Shown: positions 11,426 through 22,870 of the stretch, one piece after another
How the letters are laid out: every line of letters begins with the position of its first letter
How positions within the stretch are numbered: the first letter of the stretch is position 1
Source: Beverwykella pulmonaria
Taxonomy: Eukaryota; Ascomycota; Dothideomycetes; Pleosporales; Melanommataceae
Length of the DNA stretch: 64,000 nt
NCBI GenBank assembly: GCA_001599595.1
Contig: BCHH01000003.1
Coordinates: forward strand, 3,267,151-3,331,150
Direction of reading: 5' to 3'
Notes under the pieces: model-generated
What the model saw: only the letters and a program-made list of their open reading frames with translations
What the model was told of the DNA's origin: nothing
The model's database searches: none
Translations under genes and position numbers: made by a program

Positions 11426-12391
11426 GAAAGAGTTGAAGAAGTGTTTGGATACCCGGGGTAGCGAATTCAAATTTGTCTTCTGGATAATTGGTTAGGCAGA
11501 ACAAGTTTGGATAAATGACAAGAATAGGTGGCCTGACTCGAGGAAATCGTTCATCTCTACGTGGCTGCTTGTTTGTGGTGAGAACTCGATATGTAGCTGG
11601 TGGGGCATATGGGGGTCAAATGAGTGAGGTCCTCCCGTGTACAGTTCTACGCTAAACATCTCCAGACCACTGCAATGTGTCGCACGAGCCTCGACCGAGA
11701 TTCGAGCTCCGGCCAGTCTCTGTTAACCTGGAGACATTCTCCGCGACCGCATTGAGCTTGGACTTGGTCATAATCCTTTGTAGTTGAACAAAGAAACCCC
11801 AATGCATCAAGCGAGGGTCTTTTCCGACGTCGAAATTTCGAACAGCTCCTGCCTCCACTGTTCAGAGCGCACCTATGACTTGCCCGTTACTTGCTCTCAC
11901 CCATACCATTACCACCACTATTTTGAGCTGGCGGTAGTGTCACGTAAGTAACATGGCATCGGCGGCGCCCACGAGTTCCGTCCTGGCAAACGGCCACCAC
12001 ACCAGAAGTCTCGCACTGCCACCTCATGCTGTGCGACCTGATAGCCGTCCATTGCAGCTAGAAACATGTAGAATTGCCGCATGGGGAAGCAGCCGAGAGT
12101 CGCATTCCAGGGCCCAAACCGGTGGGCGCGACCTTTCACTTCTTTTGTTTCTCCACTTTCACTCGTCTGCGCAGCGTCACGATGCCCACGCGCACCTCAT
12201 TCTGGCCGCAAGTGAGCAAGCGCCTTCCGCTGTAGGTACCCACGATATAAACTTGCTCTTACCCATCTCTTCCTCTCCACCACATTTCACTCACCTCGCC
12301 TCACCAACACCCATGATAGACCTGCATACCACACATACCACGCATACCACCGGCATCCCTTACTTCTTTCAATTCCTCTCGGTCTGCAAAA
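11426..12391. other. Intergenic region upstream of sugar transporter
   Basis: About 970 bases hold the P450 3' end and the transporter promoter with a pyrimidine-rich leader. Open frames here lack recognisable domains. Confidence 0.45.
12246..12251 (+). promoter_or_regulatory. Putative TATA box of the sugar transporter
   Basis: TATAAA lies about 140 bases upstream of the ATG at 12392 and is followed by a CT-rich leader, the usual arrangement for a highly expressed fungal gene. Confidence 0.5.
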
Positions 12392-14145
12392 ATGCCCAGC
12401 TGGGCTCCGTCTTCCCATCGCGGCGCCGCCTTGGCTCGCGTCGAGGCACCGGTGACGCTTCGTGGGTATCTGCTCTGCGTCTTCGCTGCCTTTGGTGGCA
12501 TCTTGTTCGGTTATGACTCGGGATACATCTCTGGCGTTCTCGCCATGAAGTTCTTCAAGCAGGAATTTGGAAGTAGGTCATGCGCTCCCCGCGATGAGTA
12601 GCGAAAGGGCTAACCGTGGAAAACAGCACCGGGACATGAGAGTACGGATGCATACAACGGCTACCTGTACGCGACCTGGCAGAAGTCGCTCATCACATCT
12701 ATCCTCTCCGCTGGTACATTCTTCGGCGCCCTCTTCGCTGGGTCGCTTGCCGATTGGATCGGTCGTAGGTCCACCATCATCACCGGATGTGGCGTCTTCT
12801 CTGTCGGTGTCGCTCTGCAGGTCGCGTCGACTACCATTGCCTTGCTCGTTCCTGGCCGCCTCATCGCTGGAATTGGTGTCGGTTTCATCTCTGCAGTCAT
12901 TATCCTGTACATGTCTGAGGTTGCGCCGAAGGCCGTCCGCGGTGCTATCGTTTCTGGCTACCAATTCTGCATCACTATTGGTCTCCTACTTGCCTCAGTC
13001 GTTGACCAGTCCATGCAGGGCAACATGGGCACTCGGTCTTACCGCATCCCGATGGCTATCCAGTTTTTCTGGGCCTTGATCCTCGGCACCGGTCTCTTCT
13101 TCTTGCCCGAGTCCCCCCGCTACCATGTCAAGAAGGACCGCCTCGACGCCGCTGCCGAATCGTTGAGCGTTCTTCGTGGGCAACCGGCTGAGTCCCACTA
13201 TGTCAAGGAGGAGCTTTCCGAACTGATGGCCAGCTACCGCTATGAGATGGAGAACATGCAGGCTGGCTGGCTCGACTGCTTCCGAGGCGGCATCAAGAAC
13301 TCCTCTAGCAACCTCCGTCGTGTTCTTCTTGGCATGGCTCTACAGATGATGCAGCAGTGGACTGGCGTCAACTTCATCTGTGAGTATAAATCATTCTCCT
13401 CGTAGCATCGTACATTTCTAACTCCTGAATAGTCTACTATGGAACCACCTTCTTTCAGCAGGTTGGCATCAAGAACGCATTCCTCATTGCCATGATCACA
13501 ACCGCTGTCAACGTCCTCTCAACGCCCATGTCTTTCTGGACCATCGAGAAGTTTGGTCGCCGAACGCTCCTGATCTACGGCGCTATTGGCATGGCTATTT
13601 GCGAGTTCATCATCGCCATAGTTGGCGCTGCCACTGGCGTCAACCATCACGCCTCCACGTCTTTGGGCTACGTCCTCATCATCTTCACCTGTTTTTACAT
13701 ATTCTTCTTTGCATCCACCTGGGGACCAGCCGCCTGGGTCGTCATCGGCGAAGTTTTCCCTCTCCCCATTCGTGCGAAGGGTGTTGCATTATCTACCGCT
13801 TCCAACTGGCTCTGGAACTTTGTCATCGGTCAGATTACCCCCTACATGGTTGACAAGGGCTATGCCAACATGGGAACCAATGTCTTCTTTGTTTGGGGCG
13901 GCACCTGCGCTCTCTGTATTGTCTTCGCATACTTCCTTGTCCCGGAGACAAAAGGCCTGTCACTCGAGCAGGTTGACCGCATGCTCGAGGAAACCACTCC
14001 GCGCAATTCCGCCAAGTGGGTCCCGCACACCACGTATGCGAACCAGGCCTCTCGCGAGGACTCGGACAAGATAGCAGCTCAGTCTGCGTCCAACGCCCTA
14101 GGCGCCGAGTACCACGAGCAGTCTGAGCGGACTTCGAAGGTGTAA
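12392..14145 (+). CDS. MFS sugar (hexose) transporter
   Basis: Three exons (12392-12572, 12627-13379, 13433-14145) with introns of 54 and 53 bases give about 548 residues. The sugar-porter signatures appear in order: GGILFGYDSGYISGV in helix 1, SLADWIGRRSTI in loop 2-3, RLIAGIGVGFISAV, PESPRYHVKKD at the end of the first half, QQWTGVNFIFYYGTTFF in helix 7, a second-half FGRRTLLIYG, and PETKGLSLEQVD after helix 12. Twelve membrane helices are expected. The helix 7 segment resembles fungal glucose/hexose carriers of the HXT/RCO-3 type, so proton-coupled or facilitated hexose uptake at the plasma membrane is likely. Substrate and affinity cannot be read. The coding sequence is intact and ends in a polar cytosolic tail. 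Confidence 0.93.
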
Positions 14146-16083
14146 GGATCTTTGAGTCGCCTTCATCTCTTTTCTTTGATTAGGATGTCCATGGGGTGTA
14201 TGGGCTACATCAGAGGGGTGTAGGATGCCGGTCCGGCATCAAAAGTCGTGGACGGTTTCTTTAATGTCACGGATTGGTTGGCTGGCACGGATGGTATAAA
14301 CGGCGTCGGCGTCGGCAGTCTAATTTCCTCCCTTTTTCCCGAGCGATGGCCCCTTCTATATTCCCCTTTGAGGATTCTCTGCGATTGCATGGTTTCATCA
14401 TCATTCGTCGTAGACTCATCGCTCCGGCTCTCATGCTGTTCTCTATCCCTACCTTCCTGCCGTTAGTTAAGCCTAGATCTTAGGATATGGTTTAGGCTTA
14501 GGTATAATGATATGGGTTACGGTAGTGGAAAGCGAAATGGAGTGTAATACTTAATGTCTTGACCTTCGTGACTCGTGCAGTGTTGTGTGTGTGATCACAC
14601 CTCGTGATACTAGATCGCTGGCCATGGAGGATTTGGGGCAGACCGCAAAAGAAATGTGAAATTAATAAGTATGAAAGGTTACAGCAAAATTAAGCAAGGC
14701 AAGACGAACAAATACGTACACGTGCACCAAATCTATGTACAAGCTCAACCAGAAATGTTGGCATATATACAAAGAACAGCATGCTAGAACCATAAAATCA
14801 CACCCTTGATGCTCATCCCACTTCTTTTGGTCTTCCCTTGCCCTCGACTGATCGGCCCACGTCCCGTCTTAGCCTCTGCGTGTCCCCCCCATCTGCATTC
14901 CGGCTACGTCCTTATACCTCGGCGGCAGGGCCTCTCCTCCCCGCCTCCACTCCCATTCCAAACTCTCTCTTCTTCTCTCCCGTGGCTCGTCGGCTGCTTC
15001 TTCGATTTTCCTCCGCGCATTATCAGTCCTTTTACTACTTCCCGTTGCGAACTCTCAGCTTCTTGTGCCGTGTTCCATTCTGCGACTACTTTCTTTTCTT
15101 TCTTTTGTTGGCGTTTGTCCTGTATTTTTTTTGGGCGCCCGTGCCGATAGCGCCAGGAGGAGGGCGGCCATGGAGATGATGGGGCTGCGGTGAGCGCGGT
15201 CGCGGCACCCGCGGCGACGGTGGTGTAGGTGGGCGGGGATGTATGTAGGGTTGTCGAAGAAGGTGGTGGATGCGGTGCTTCTGCAGCACATAGCTGAGTA
15301 TTGGTTTGGCATGTGGGAAGTTGAAGTGGGTTGTCGTTGTGGGTTTGAGGGGTTTGAGATTGAGAATTGGCAGATGGCGGTCAATGGAATAGAAGATGTG
15401 ATTGAAGATACAGTTGAATTGGTGTGTACTTGATGCTGGTTTTTGGCTAATTCCGTAATCAACAACGAGATATACTCACATTTTATACACAATCCTTCCC
15501 CAAGCCTCTCCTCTGCCTGCGCGGGGAAACAGATCACAGGCGGAACGATGTTCTCCTAGTCGCACGGATGGTAAGGTTTCACTCTCGCCCGTTGCTATAG
15601 GGCAATACGAATATACTATGGCCTTAAGCGGAATGACTTGAGGTTGGGGTCGTGATATTCTTCAGAGTTATAGCATACGGCCGAAAGTGGTGACGTTTAT
15701 TCGGGCTGAGAACGAGTGGATGGGCGGAGGTAACCGGATATGGACTACTTAGATTCATCCAGATTAGAAGTGTCAATCAAGTCCATCGATTGTGGGGCTT
15801 ATCCTTCGATCAAAATGATAGTAACGGTTTTCAATGATAGCGGCTGGAGCGTACGAGGAAATGGTAGTGGTAGAGACATAAATGGATGAGAGAGAAGCGG
15901 AGATGGACAGCTCAATGAGCATACATTCCAATTCAACCCATCCCTGTATTAGCTCCAAAGTCTGTACGCGTTCCATCAAGAAACCAAAATGCTGCAAGAA
16001 ATCGCTTAGTATTGTCTCACTATGTCGCCCAAATGCCAACGCTCGAATGAAATCAACCTGTCTCTTCTTCCAGCCTTGCCTCG
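14146..16083. other. Intergenic region between convergent genes
   Basis: About 1.9 kb lies between two gene 3' ends. The minus strand at 15537-15055 has a 160-codon frame containing the plausible start MPNQYSAMCCRSTAS after a pyrimidine-rich leader, but no family was recognised. I do not call it a gene. Confidence 0.35.
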
Positions 16084-18622
16084 TCACTGCCCGTAGTTCG
16101 CCCAGCTCTCGGGCTCCCACTCCATTGCCTCCAACCAACGCATGAAATCCCCATCACTGCCCGTCTGGAACAGACTCGCATCGTCGAACCCCTCCGTACT
16201 CTCCTTCCTAACTTCCACCGGTCTACGACTCAAAATTGTATCCAGGATCTTCCTCAGAAACTTCTTTCCTCGGGCACAACTCAGACCTCCATTATCACTC
16301 CTGATGCTGGCGAGACACGCTACGAAAACGGAGAGGTCCTGAATCGTGTCAGACCGTGGAAGCGGGTTAGAAAGCACAGACGTGGAGCTCGGGTCCTGTT
16401 CCTGATGCAATAACTCGACTGCTATGACAGCTGCGGACGGGATTCCATGCATGCAGAGTATCTGTATAAAATCCATTTGAAAGTCCCTCAACGCATCTCT
16501 ATTATTCGTCAGCACCATAACGTGGCCGAACATCTCTCTGGCCACAGCGAGCAGTTTTGTCGGCTCCGCGCCGACCTTCTTAATCAGAGTACGCTGCAAC
16601 AAGAAGTGATGGCCTAGATCTGCTAGACGAATGAAGCCTAGGAACAATAGCTCGATAGGTGCACGCTTCATGTCCCATGGGTAATCCGCGTCAACGCGAA
16701 GGAAGTGTGGGAAGTTGTCCCAGAGACGCCTTGCGCGCGCCTCGATGTCAGCTGCGCGGCGGACGAGCTCGTCAGGCTCTAGCACCCCGAGAGAGATCTC
16801 GAGTATCTCTTCTGTGATCAAAGCGTTGGAGGCGAAGATCCGCGCGAACGTGCTGCGCTCAACAATGCTTCGCTGGTTCCAGCCTCCATTGTCCAGATTC
16901 AGCAGCGCATTTTCGAGCTCCAGCCCTTCGGACATGAGCTGTGTATCGTTGAGATCGAGGGGTAGCTGGATCCGGCAGTATTGCCGTGTGAGACGCGGTG
17001 GACGCCCCACGAAGAGGGCTGAGTACTTGTCATCCTGATAGGCGCAAATGAAGAGGCGTTTGCGGAGCTCAGCAATGAAGAAGGGGGTGCGGTCGTTGAC
17101 TTTGATTTCGTTGTGGAGGCCGTAGGAGAGGAGGGCGTTTGTTAAGTAACCAGTTTTTTGCCTGGGGTTTACTTAGTAAGTGGCGAATATGGCGTAAAAT
17201 AGGAGGCGATTACCAGTTCGCATAGCCTAGAGCGGGGTCAGAACTAATTCCAAGTAACTTGGTGTGAAGGTTGGGAGTCCTGACCCGGAGACGAGTCGGT
17301 CCTGAATTTTTAGGATAAGAAGATATATTACTTACTCCCTGTTGTATGCATACAGCTGTATATAATCGTGTTCTGGTAAAGCAGCCAGAGGAAAACATCG
17401 TTCATAAGGTCATGATCAGCGCAAAACCCTACACAAAACTCCGAAGCATTAAAACACTTGAGTGCAAGTACTTCCCTGTCTACCGGAGGTTCATCGTGCG
17501 AGCAGAATATCGGGTCGCCGTCTATGGTGGTTGTCAGTCATTCGAAATAATAATTCACTGCGTGAAAAAGGGCTGGGAGTGAGCAAGGGAGCGAAGAGGA
17601 CATATCAAAGAGCTCCGGCAGCACCGGGGTTGGAGGTCCGTCGGGAAGGCAACATCAAAGAAGTAGGAGCAAAATGAAACCACGTGCCTACCTTGCAGAG
17701 ACTTGGCAAGCATGGCCACCAGAGTCAATATGATGCCTACAACTTCCCATCTCAGATTATCTCCAGTAGTTTTAGTGCAGAATTCTCGAGGCGGAGTATT
17801 CCTATGCAAACAATCACACGGTGAAATGATTGTGTTTTCCCATACTTTTTGAGACATATTTCGCAGGCCACCCGTCGTTGAGGCTTCGAGCACTTTGTGC
17901 CAGCTGGACCATATGCCTGACGTCCATATTTTCACCATCGGCTCGATCACGATGATACCCCGAGTGAAGGAGAACCATTTCTCAATATACTTTTGGAAAA
18001 GAGGAAGATCTTTGAGTAAACTGAGAATAGTTGCACCACGATCTATTTGTGCCTGTGTGACTTTGGATAAAGAGGTTTCGTCGGAATTTGGGGGAAGAAT
18101 TCCGACACAGAGTTCATTTTCCGCTAAAATGGCATGGTGGTGTACAAAGCCTTCGGCATTTATGGGCCCACCTTGGAGCTCATGTGCTGACAATGGTCGC
18201 CGAAGGTCTTCAATAGTTTGTTGGCCGTAGATAACTGACGACCAAGGTTGGGAGGGTAGACTGCTGGCACGTGGGACTCTAGAGAGAAAAGGAGGATCCT
18301 CGAAAGGGGGGAACTGGAGGGCGGTGTCTGACATTGTCTGACATTCGTATGAGTGGATCACAATCGACGAGTTACTTCCTTCTGTTGATCTTGGCTTTGG
18401 AGTTGCGAGGGTGTTTGCTTTGGTCAACGGTGCGGGATGATAAATACACTGTTCCGGGTTTCCACGGCGAGCACAGCGGCCGCATGTGGGCATCATATGG
18501 TCGCATCGGAGTTTGCCTTTGCGGCATGGCTCACATGACTGCGGCTTTCCGTTTCGGCGCAGGGTGGAATTCAGCCTTCGGTTTTGATGCGACATGCTGA
18601 GTCTGGAGGATGTTAGCGACAC
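16084..18622 (-). CDS. Zn(II)2Cys6 transcription factor with fungal-specific TF domain
   Basis: I join four exons: 18622-17625, 17475-17336, 17301-17214 and 17161-16084, giving about 767 residues. The binuclear zinc cluster has cysteines at residues 30, 33, 40, 47, 50 and 59 (Cx2Cx6Cx6Cx2Cx8C), preceded by the conserved LNSTLRRNGKPQSCEPCRKG. The middle-homology region includes NLRWEVVGIILTL, LMNDVFLWLLYQNTIIYS, TPFFIAELRKRLFICAY and DDKYSALFVGRPPRLT, each in a different exon, which supports the joins. The first intron (149 bases) has a weak GTGCTG donor and is the least certain; the other two are 34 and 52 bases, the 34-base one being unusually short. The protein is a nuclear DNA-binding regulator of unknown target. 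An alternative start at 18595 (MSHQNRR) is equally plausible. C-terminal residues include the acidic-aromatic EAMEWEPESWANYGQ. Confidence 0.85.
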
Positions 18623-19306
18623 GAAAGAGTGAGACTAGACAATTGAAGGACCTCGCAGGGAAGCCATTACGGGTCTTGAAGGTGATTAGCTTGGGTCATG
18701 CATTAGTATGAGGATTTTTACCATAATGGACGGATATTACAATGTTACACGTCGAAATGTCAACTCGCTCGACCTCGAAAACAACCGACGTTCTCGGCTA
18801 GTCCTAATCTCAACTTTCAAGCTTGAAGTCCAAGTAATGGCTCGTAGACCAGCACACTGAGCTCGCTGCGGCCAACGTTCCTCAAAGCTCTCAGTTCCAA
18901 CTCGAGATGCTCAGCCTATCTCGGCAGAAACGGAAGGAAGGACCGCGCTACTGTGACCGCACTCATGCACCCGCGGAGCTCGAACATGAGGTGACGTGTT
19001 CAACCGTGATGATTTCAAAGAACGAAGGCGGCGAAATGAGACGGGATAAAGAGCGCATGGCCGGAAACGAGGCCCATATCAGCGAGGATGAGTACGGAGT
19101 TGGACGCCGATGGTTTCTCTCGGCTATGGAGAAGCTTTGGGTAGCGCTAAACCGCATCAGGCTGCCTAATATCAAAACTTCGGAGTTCGTATCCCAGCAT
19201 GCGGCATTCGAACATGAGGTGGATCGTCACGCAGCCCCACAGCGACGACGTTGATCTTCCTGGTTGATGCAGATTCTTGGGTTTTTATCTTTCTGAACAC
19301 CGCACG
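18623..19306. other. Intergenic region, promoter of the zinc-cluster regulator
   Basis: About 680 bases. A 115-codon open frame at 18907-19254 (+) is charged and has no recognised family. I see nothing else. Confidence 0.35.
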
Positions 19307-19846
19307 TTAGTCTGTTTGCGGCCCGAAGGCAACACTGGTCCTTCCAGAAACCGCTAAAGCCCTGGTATAAGACTCGCGAAATTGGTTGTAGGAAGAAAGA
19401 ACAGGATCCTCCGAGCCGAAGGATTGGTTGATGTTTTCTGAAGTTTGGAGTGCCACTCGGGAGGGTAGGTTCACAATCGCCCATGTAGAAATATAGATGA
19501 TCATTCGTCGAACCATCTTGGGATCATCTTCTTCCAAATCAATGCACTTATTCTTGGCTTCCTATAATAGTGTTAGAAAGTACAATAGCTCGATAACGTG
19601 CCTTGGATCTACTTTGCCAACCGTAAATCTGCAGGCATTCCCGAGGAACTCATATTCTATGCAGACCATCACTTTGTGAACGTTATAGGTAAGATTGCCG
19701 CATATGATCTTCAGGCTACAATACTTTCTTTCGCTAAAAGCACTACAGCAATTATAAGATTTTGCGTACGTAGTTACCCTTCGCGTCATTAAAGGACTCA
19801 CTCGATAATTCTCTGGGGGCAAAGCCATAGTGCTTGACACGCACAT
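19307..19846 (-). CDS. Small BTB/POZ domain protein
   Basis: Exons 19846-19613 and 19552-19307, joined over a 60-base intron in phase 0, give about 159 residues. The BTB core is recognisable. A strand-helix stretch reads SLKIICGNLTYNVHKVMVC, followed by FLGNACRFTVGK, then after the splice NKCIDLEEDDPKMVRRMI and IYISTW. It parallels the intact BTB gene at 28.5 kb (TIVCGTKRYSVHRALVC, VIDLTEDDP). Fungal genomes carry many such small BTB proteins, and BTB domains often dimerise or recruit cullin-3, but the role of this type is unknown. The C-terminus after the BTB is short compared with the 299-residue relative, so the gene may be truncated or decaying. The intron acceptor CCAAG is acceptable. 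Confidence 0.6.
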
Positions 19847-20145
19847 TGTGCTTTGGTGAGGTGAGTAGCAAAGAATTAAAGAGCAGTCGACAGGTCGACA
19901 GTGACTGTGGGTATAAAGGAGGTTATTAAGTCAAGGTAGCTAAGCGTTGAGGTAGAAGCAGAGCCCGACGGCGAAGTGGAGGCGGATGTGGAAGTGAAAG
20001 TGACCGTGATCCGTGACCCGTGCGACAGAGTTCACAATATCGTGCATGAACTAGTTAGTCTTCTCCCGAAATCCACCACATTCTGTCAATGGAATTGTGT
20101 TGGCCTACGCCCGATTTACCAAGAATACTCCTGCTTCTCATAATT

Positions 20146-21640
20146 TCATAAATCTGAATCGTCAAACCTCCTCTCCTGTCTTAAAGGAGAACCCCTCTGA
20201 CTCCAACGCCATCCTGGGTGTTTCGGAAACCCACTCTCTTTCTCGCTCGACAGATCTGCCGCCCAACTCATATCCTTTGGATCCATAAACCCCTCTATAT
20301 CTCTCCGAATCTGCGCACTATACTTCACTCCCACATCTTTAAACGCAGAGCAAACCCTACTAGGAAACTGAAGCTTACTAACAATGAATTTTGGGTAGGA
20401 GCTAGGGCAGTATTCGTCTTCGCTAAGTATCACTTGGAGGAGGTTTGGTAAACGCATGGGTTTGTAGAAGGCAAGGTCGCTGAGCCACGTGTAATGGGAC
20501 TCATGTATAGAGTCGCGGAGGATGGAAGGATGAGAGAGATCATTGCCGAAAGTTTGGAGAACAGTTTGAAAGTTGTCCATAGGGTGGAAAGCGGGTATTT
20601 CGAGAGGATATTCGATCTATCACTACTTAGATAAAGTTCGCGTGGCGTGTGAACATAGAAAAATGTACCTCCAATGTTTCGAGAGACTCTGGTAATAACT
20701 CGCAAATGCCAGACCTCGGTGGGAAAGGCCTCGATGAAGCAAAGAAATAGTACGCCGAGACACAAAGCTCTCGTAGCACAATGAAATCGCTCAAGTTAAG
20801 ATGGTAACCGCTACTAGGAAGGCCTGTGTGCCATGTCTGCCGTGTTGTTCGCAAATGCAATGTGGTTAGTTTATCTGCCAGCGGCGCCAACATTTCGTTG
20901 ATTTTGAGAGCACAGAATGGCTCGCGTGTCCCGTTGAAATGCATTTCCTGGGTATCTTCCGGAACGTTGCAGGCAAGCGACTTGAGATTTGGACATCTCA
21001 TAAGAAGATCGGAAAGCTGGGCATGATCCATGCTCCAGGCATTCATATATCGCGGTCTACCCAAGTCGAGATGTGTCAAAGTGTTGGAGTAAGCAACCAA
21101 GCTTGGAGGAACTTGGTCACTAGAAACCTTTTTTGCGCACACCATGAGAGATTCCAGATATGGCAAGGTCATTAGGTCGAACAGCAACTGATTAGTAATG
21201 CAACACCCATGTGCCTGAATGCTGAGATTCCGAATAGTCTTGCGTGAAGCATATCGCTTCGAAGTAAAAACGGAGATACAAAACAGCACCCACGAAGTTC
21301 GGAGAGTGAATTCACGCCCAGGGCGAATGATATGCACTGATACGAGTGTAGGGAACGAGTTGAGGAAAAATTCCGTGTCGTCTCCCCACATAGTGACAGC
21401 AAGGGTCAGACTGCGTACGTCTTTAGCGTACGTTGGATTTTCTCGCAGAGTCCGGAGAAGAAGATGGTACTTGGGCGTTCCGCATGTTGCTGTTATTCGT
21501 TCTCGAGCCAGTGACCCCAGTATTAAGTAAAGTCTCCGGCATGAGAGTGCGAGTGCACGGATCTGTTGGGTTTCGAATTCGGATTCGAGGTGGTTTGTGA
21601 TTTCTGCGAGAAGCTCTGTGGGAAGTTCGGGAAGAGACAT
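20146..21640 (-). CDS. F-box protein with leucine-rich C-terminal part
   Basis: Exons 21640-20669 and 20616-20146 join over a 52-base intron (GAG|GTACAT ... GATAG|ATCGAA) to about 480 residues. The F-box lies at residues 4-45 (LPELPTELLAEITNHLES, then LALSCRRLYLI). The rest is an irregular leucine-rich array (MTLPYLESLMVC, TLTHLDLGRP, RCPNLKSLACNV, LADKLTTLHLRT, LPESLETLEIEYP). The LPESLETLE segment crosses the splice, which supports the join. Such proteins are probable substrate receptors of SCF ubiquitin ligases and are lineage-expanded in filamentous ascomycetes; targets are unknown. About 300 bases separate it from the small BTB gene on the same strand. That gap holds no evident gene. Confidence 0.75.
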
Positions 21641-21976
21641 TGGTGGATATGAGGAAGATGAGGAATGGGTGAGATTTGAAGAATGAAGGATGAAGTGAGG
21701 CCTATTAATGGAGTAAACAGATTACTAGGCACCTGATTGTTATCGATAATGGTACAAGCCCCATATTACTTCAGCTGTGGCGCAGCACTAAAAACTTGTG
21801 GCTTATCAGAATTCCCCGCCAACCCCTCCCCTTCTCCCACTCTTGTTTCCCGGTTGACGGCTTCCGTGCCTGCATATACATAGCATGGTGTTAAAGCCCA
21901 TCCAATGTACTCTTAAGGAGAGCTACGATCCTCCGTAGCCCCAGAGCAGCACACTCGCAGTGTTTCATTCGGCGAC
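21641..21976. other. Divergent promoter region, F-box protein / SDR
   Basis: The 336 bases between the two starts are AT-rich near 21700-21800. No gene seen. Confidence 0.45.
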
Positions 21977-22870
21977 ATGATGAGCAGCACATCCTTCAAG
22001 CGGCTAGATGGAGCTGCTCTTGTCACAGGCGCAGGTTCAGGTGAGTGCCTCCTCGTGCACCTTGCCAACCGACTACTGACTTCTCGTCCTCTAGGTATCG
22101 GACGCGCCATATCTATTGCTCTCTCCGTTGCTGGCATCACCACCCTTTACATCACCGATATCAATAGCAAGGGCATCGAGGAGACGAAGTCAACCATTTC
22201 ATCTCTGAGCTTACCTTCGACGCCCACGATCAATCCCATAGTGGGCGATATCTCCTCCCCAGACTTCATCACGGAATTATTCTGCCAAATATCGCACCTG
22301 GATTACGCCGTAAACTGTGCCGGAGTACTCGGTGAAGATAAACCGACGGCAGAAGTTAATCTGGAGGAATTCGACAGACTGAACAGCATAAACTACCGCG
22401 GGCTCTGGATGTGCGTCAAGGAAGAATTGAAACTTATGCTCAAGAACGAGATCAAACCATATGGGGGCTTCACAATGTCCGCTTTCGAATCCCACACTCG
22501 CGGGCAACGCGGCTCTATCGTAAACATCGCCTCGCAACTTGGTCTCGTCGGTAAAACCCAAGCCGCCATCTACACTGCCTCAAAGGCCGCGGTCCTCTCC
22601 CTGACGCGCTCAGACGCAATAGATTACAGCAAGCCACCACACCATATCCGGATCAATTCAGTGTGTCCGGGGATTATCTCTACGCCAATGACGACGGCGG
22701 TGGATGGGAAGGTGAGTGAGAGGTTGAAGAACGCAATCAATATTGCGCCGATGGGGCGGATGGGGTTGCCTGGCGAGATCGCGGATGCAGCGGTTTGGTT
22801 ATGTAGTGGGGAGAGCAGTTTTGTGACGGGGCAAGGGTTGGTGGTTGATGGTGGATATGTTATCAATTAA
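21977..22870 (+). CDS. Short-chain dehydrogenase/reductase (SDR)
   Basis: Exons 21977-22040 and 22095-22870 join over a 54-base intron that splits the NAD(P)-binding glycine motif. The joined motif reads LVTGAGSGIGRAI, which strongly supports the splice. The product is about 279 residues, typical of classical SDRs. Further signatures are DYAVNCAGVLG (NNAG-equivalent), the catalytic serine region GSIVNIASQLG, the catalytic YTASKAA (Tyr and Lys), and INSVCPGIISTPMT. The aspartate after the second strand (ITDINSKG) suggests NAD(H) rather than NADP(H) preference; this is inference. The C-terminus PGEIADAAVWLCS..GQGLVVDGGYV is standard. A short insertion (ELKLMLKNEIKPYGGF) follows the fourth helix. 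Substrate unknown; probably cytosolic. Start could be the first or second of two adjacent ATGs. Confidence 0.93.
   Translation: MMSSTSFKRLDGAALVTGAGSGECLLVHLANRLLTSRPLGIGRAISIALSVAGITTLYITDINSKGIEETKSTISSLSLPSTPTINPIVGDISSPDFITELFCQISHLDYAVNCAGVLGEDKPTAEVNLEEFDRLNSINYRGLWMCVKEELKLMLKNEIKPYGGFTMSAFESHTRGQRGSIVNIASQLGLVGKTQAAIYTASKAAVLSLTRSDAIDYSKPPHHIRINSVCPGIISTPMTTAVDGKVSERLKNAINIAPMGRMGLPGEIADAAVWLCSGESSFVTGQGLVVDGGYVIN

Noticed and set aside
15055..15537. 160-codon minus-strand frame with a reasonable start
   Set aside because: No family, low-complexity end; could be a small gene but the evidence is too thin to annotate.
7582..18622. Idea of a secondary-metabolite gene cluster
   Set aside because: Methyltransferase, P450, transporter and regulator are adjacent, but there is no polyketide synthase, NRPS, terpene synthase or other backbone enzyme.
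18907..19254. 115-codon charged frame (+)
   Set aside because: No recognisable domain, no neighbouring signals, and it overlaps the flank of the BTB gene.
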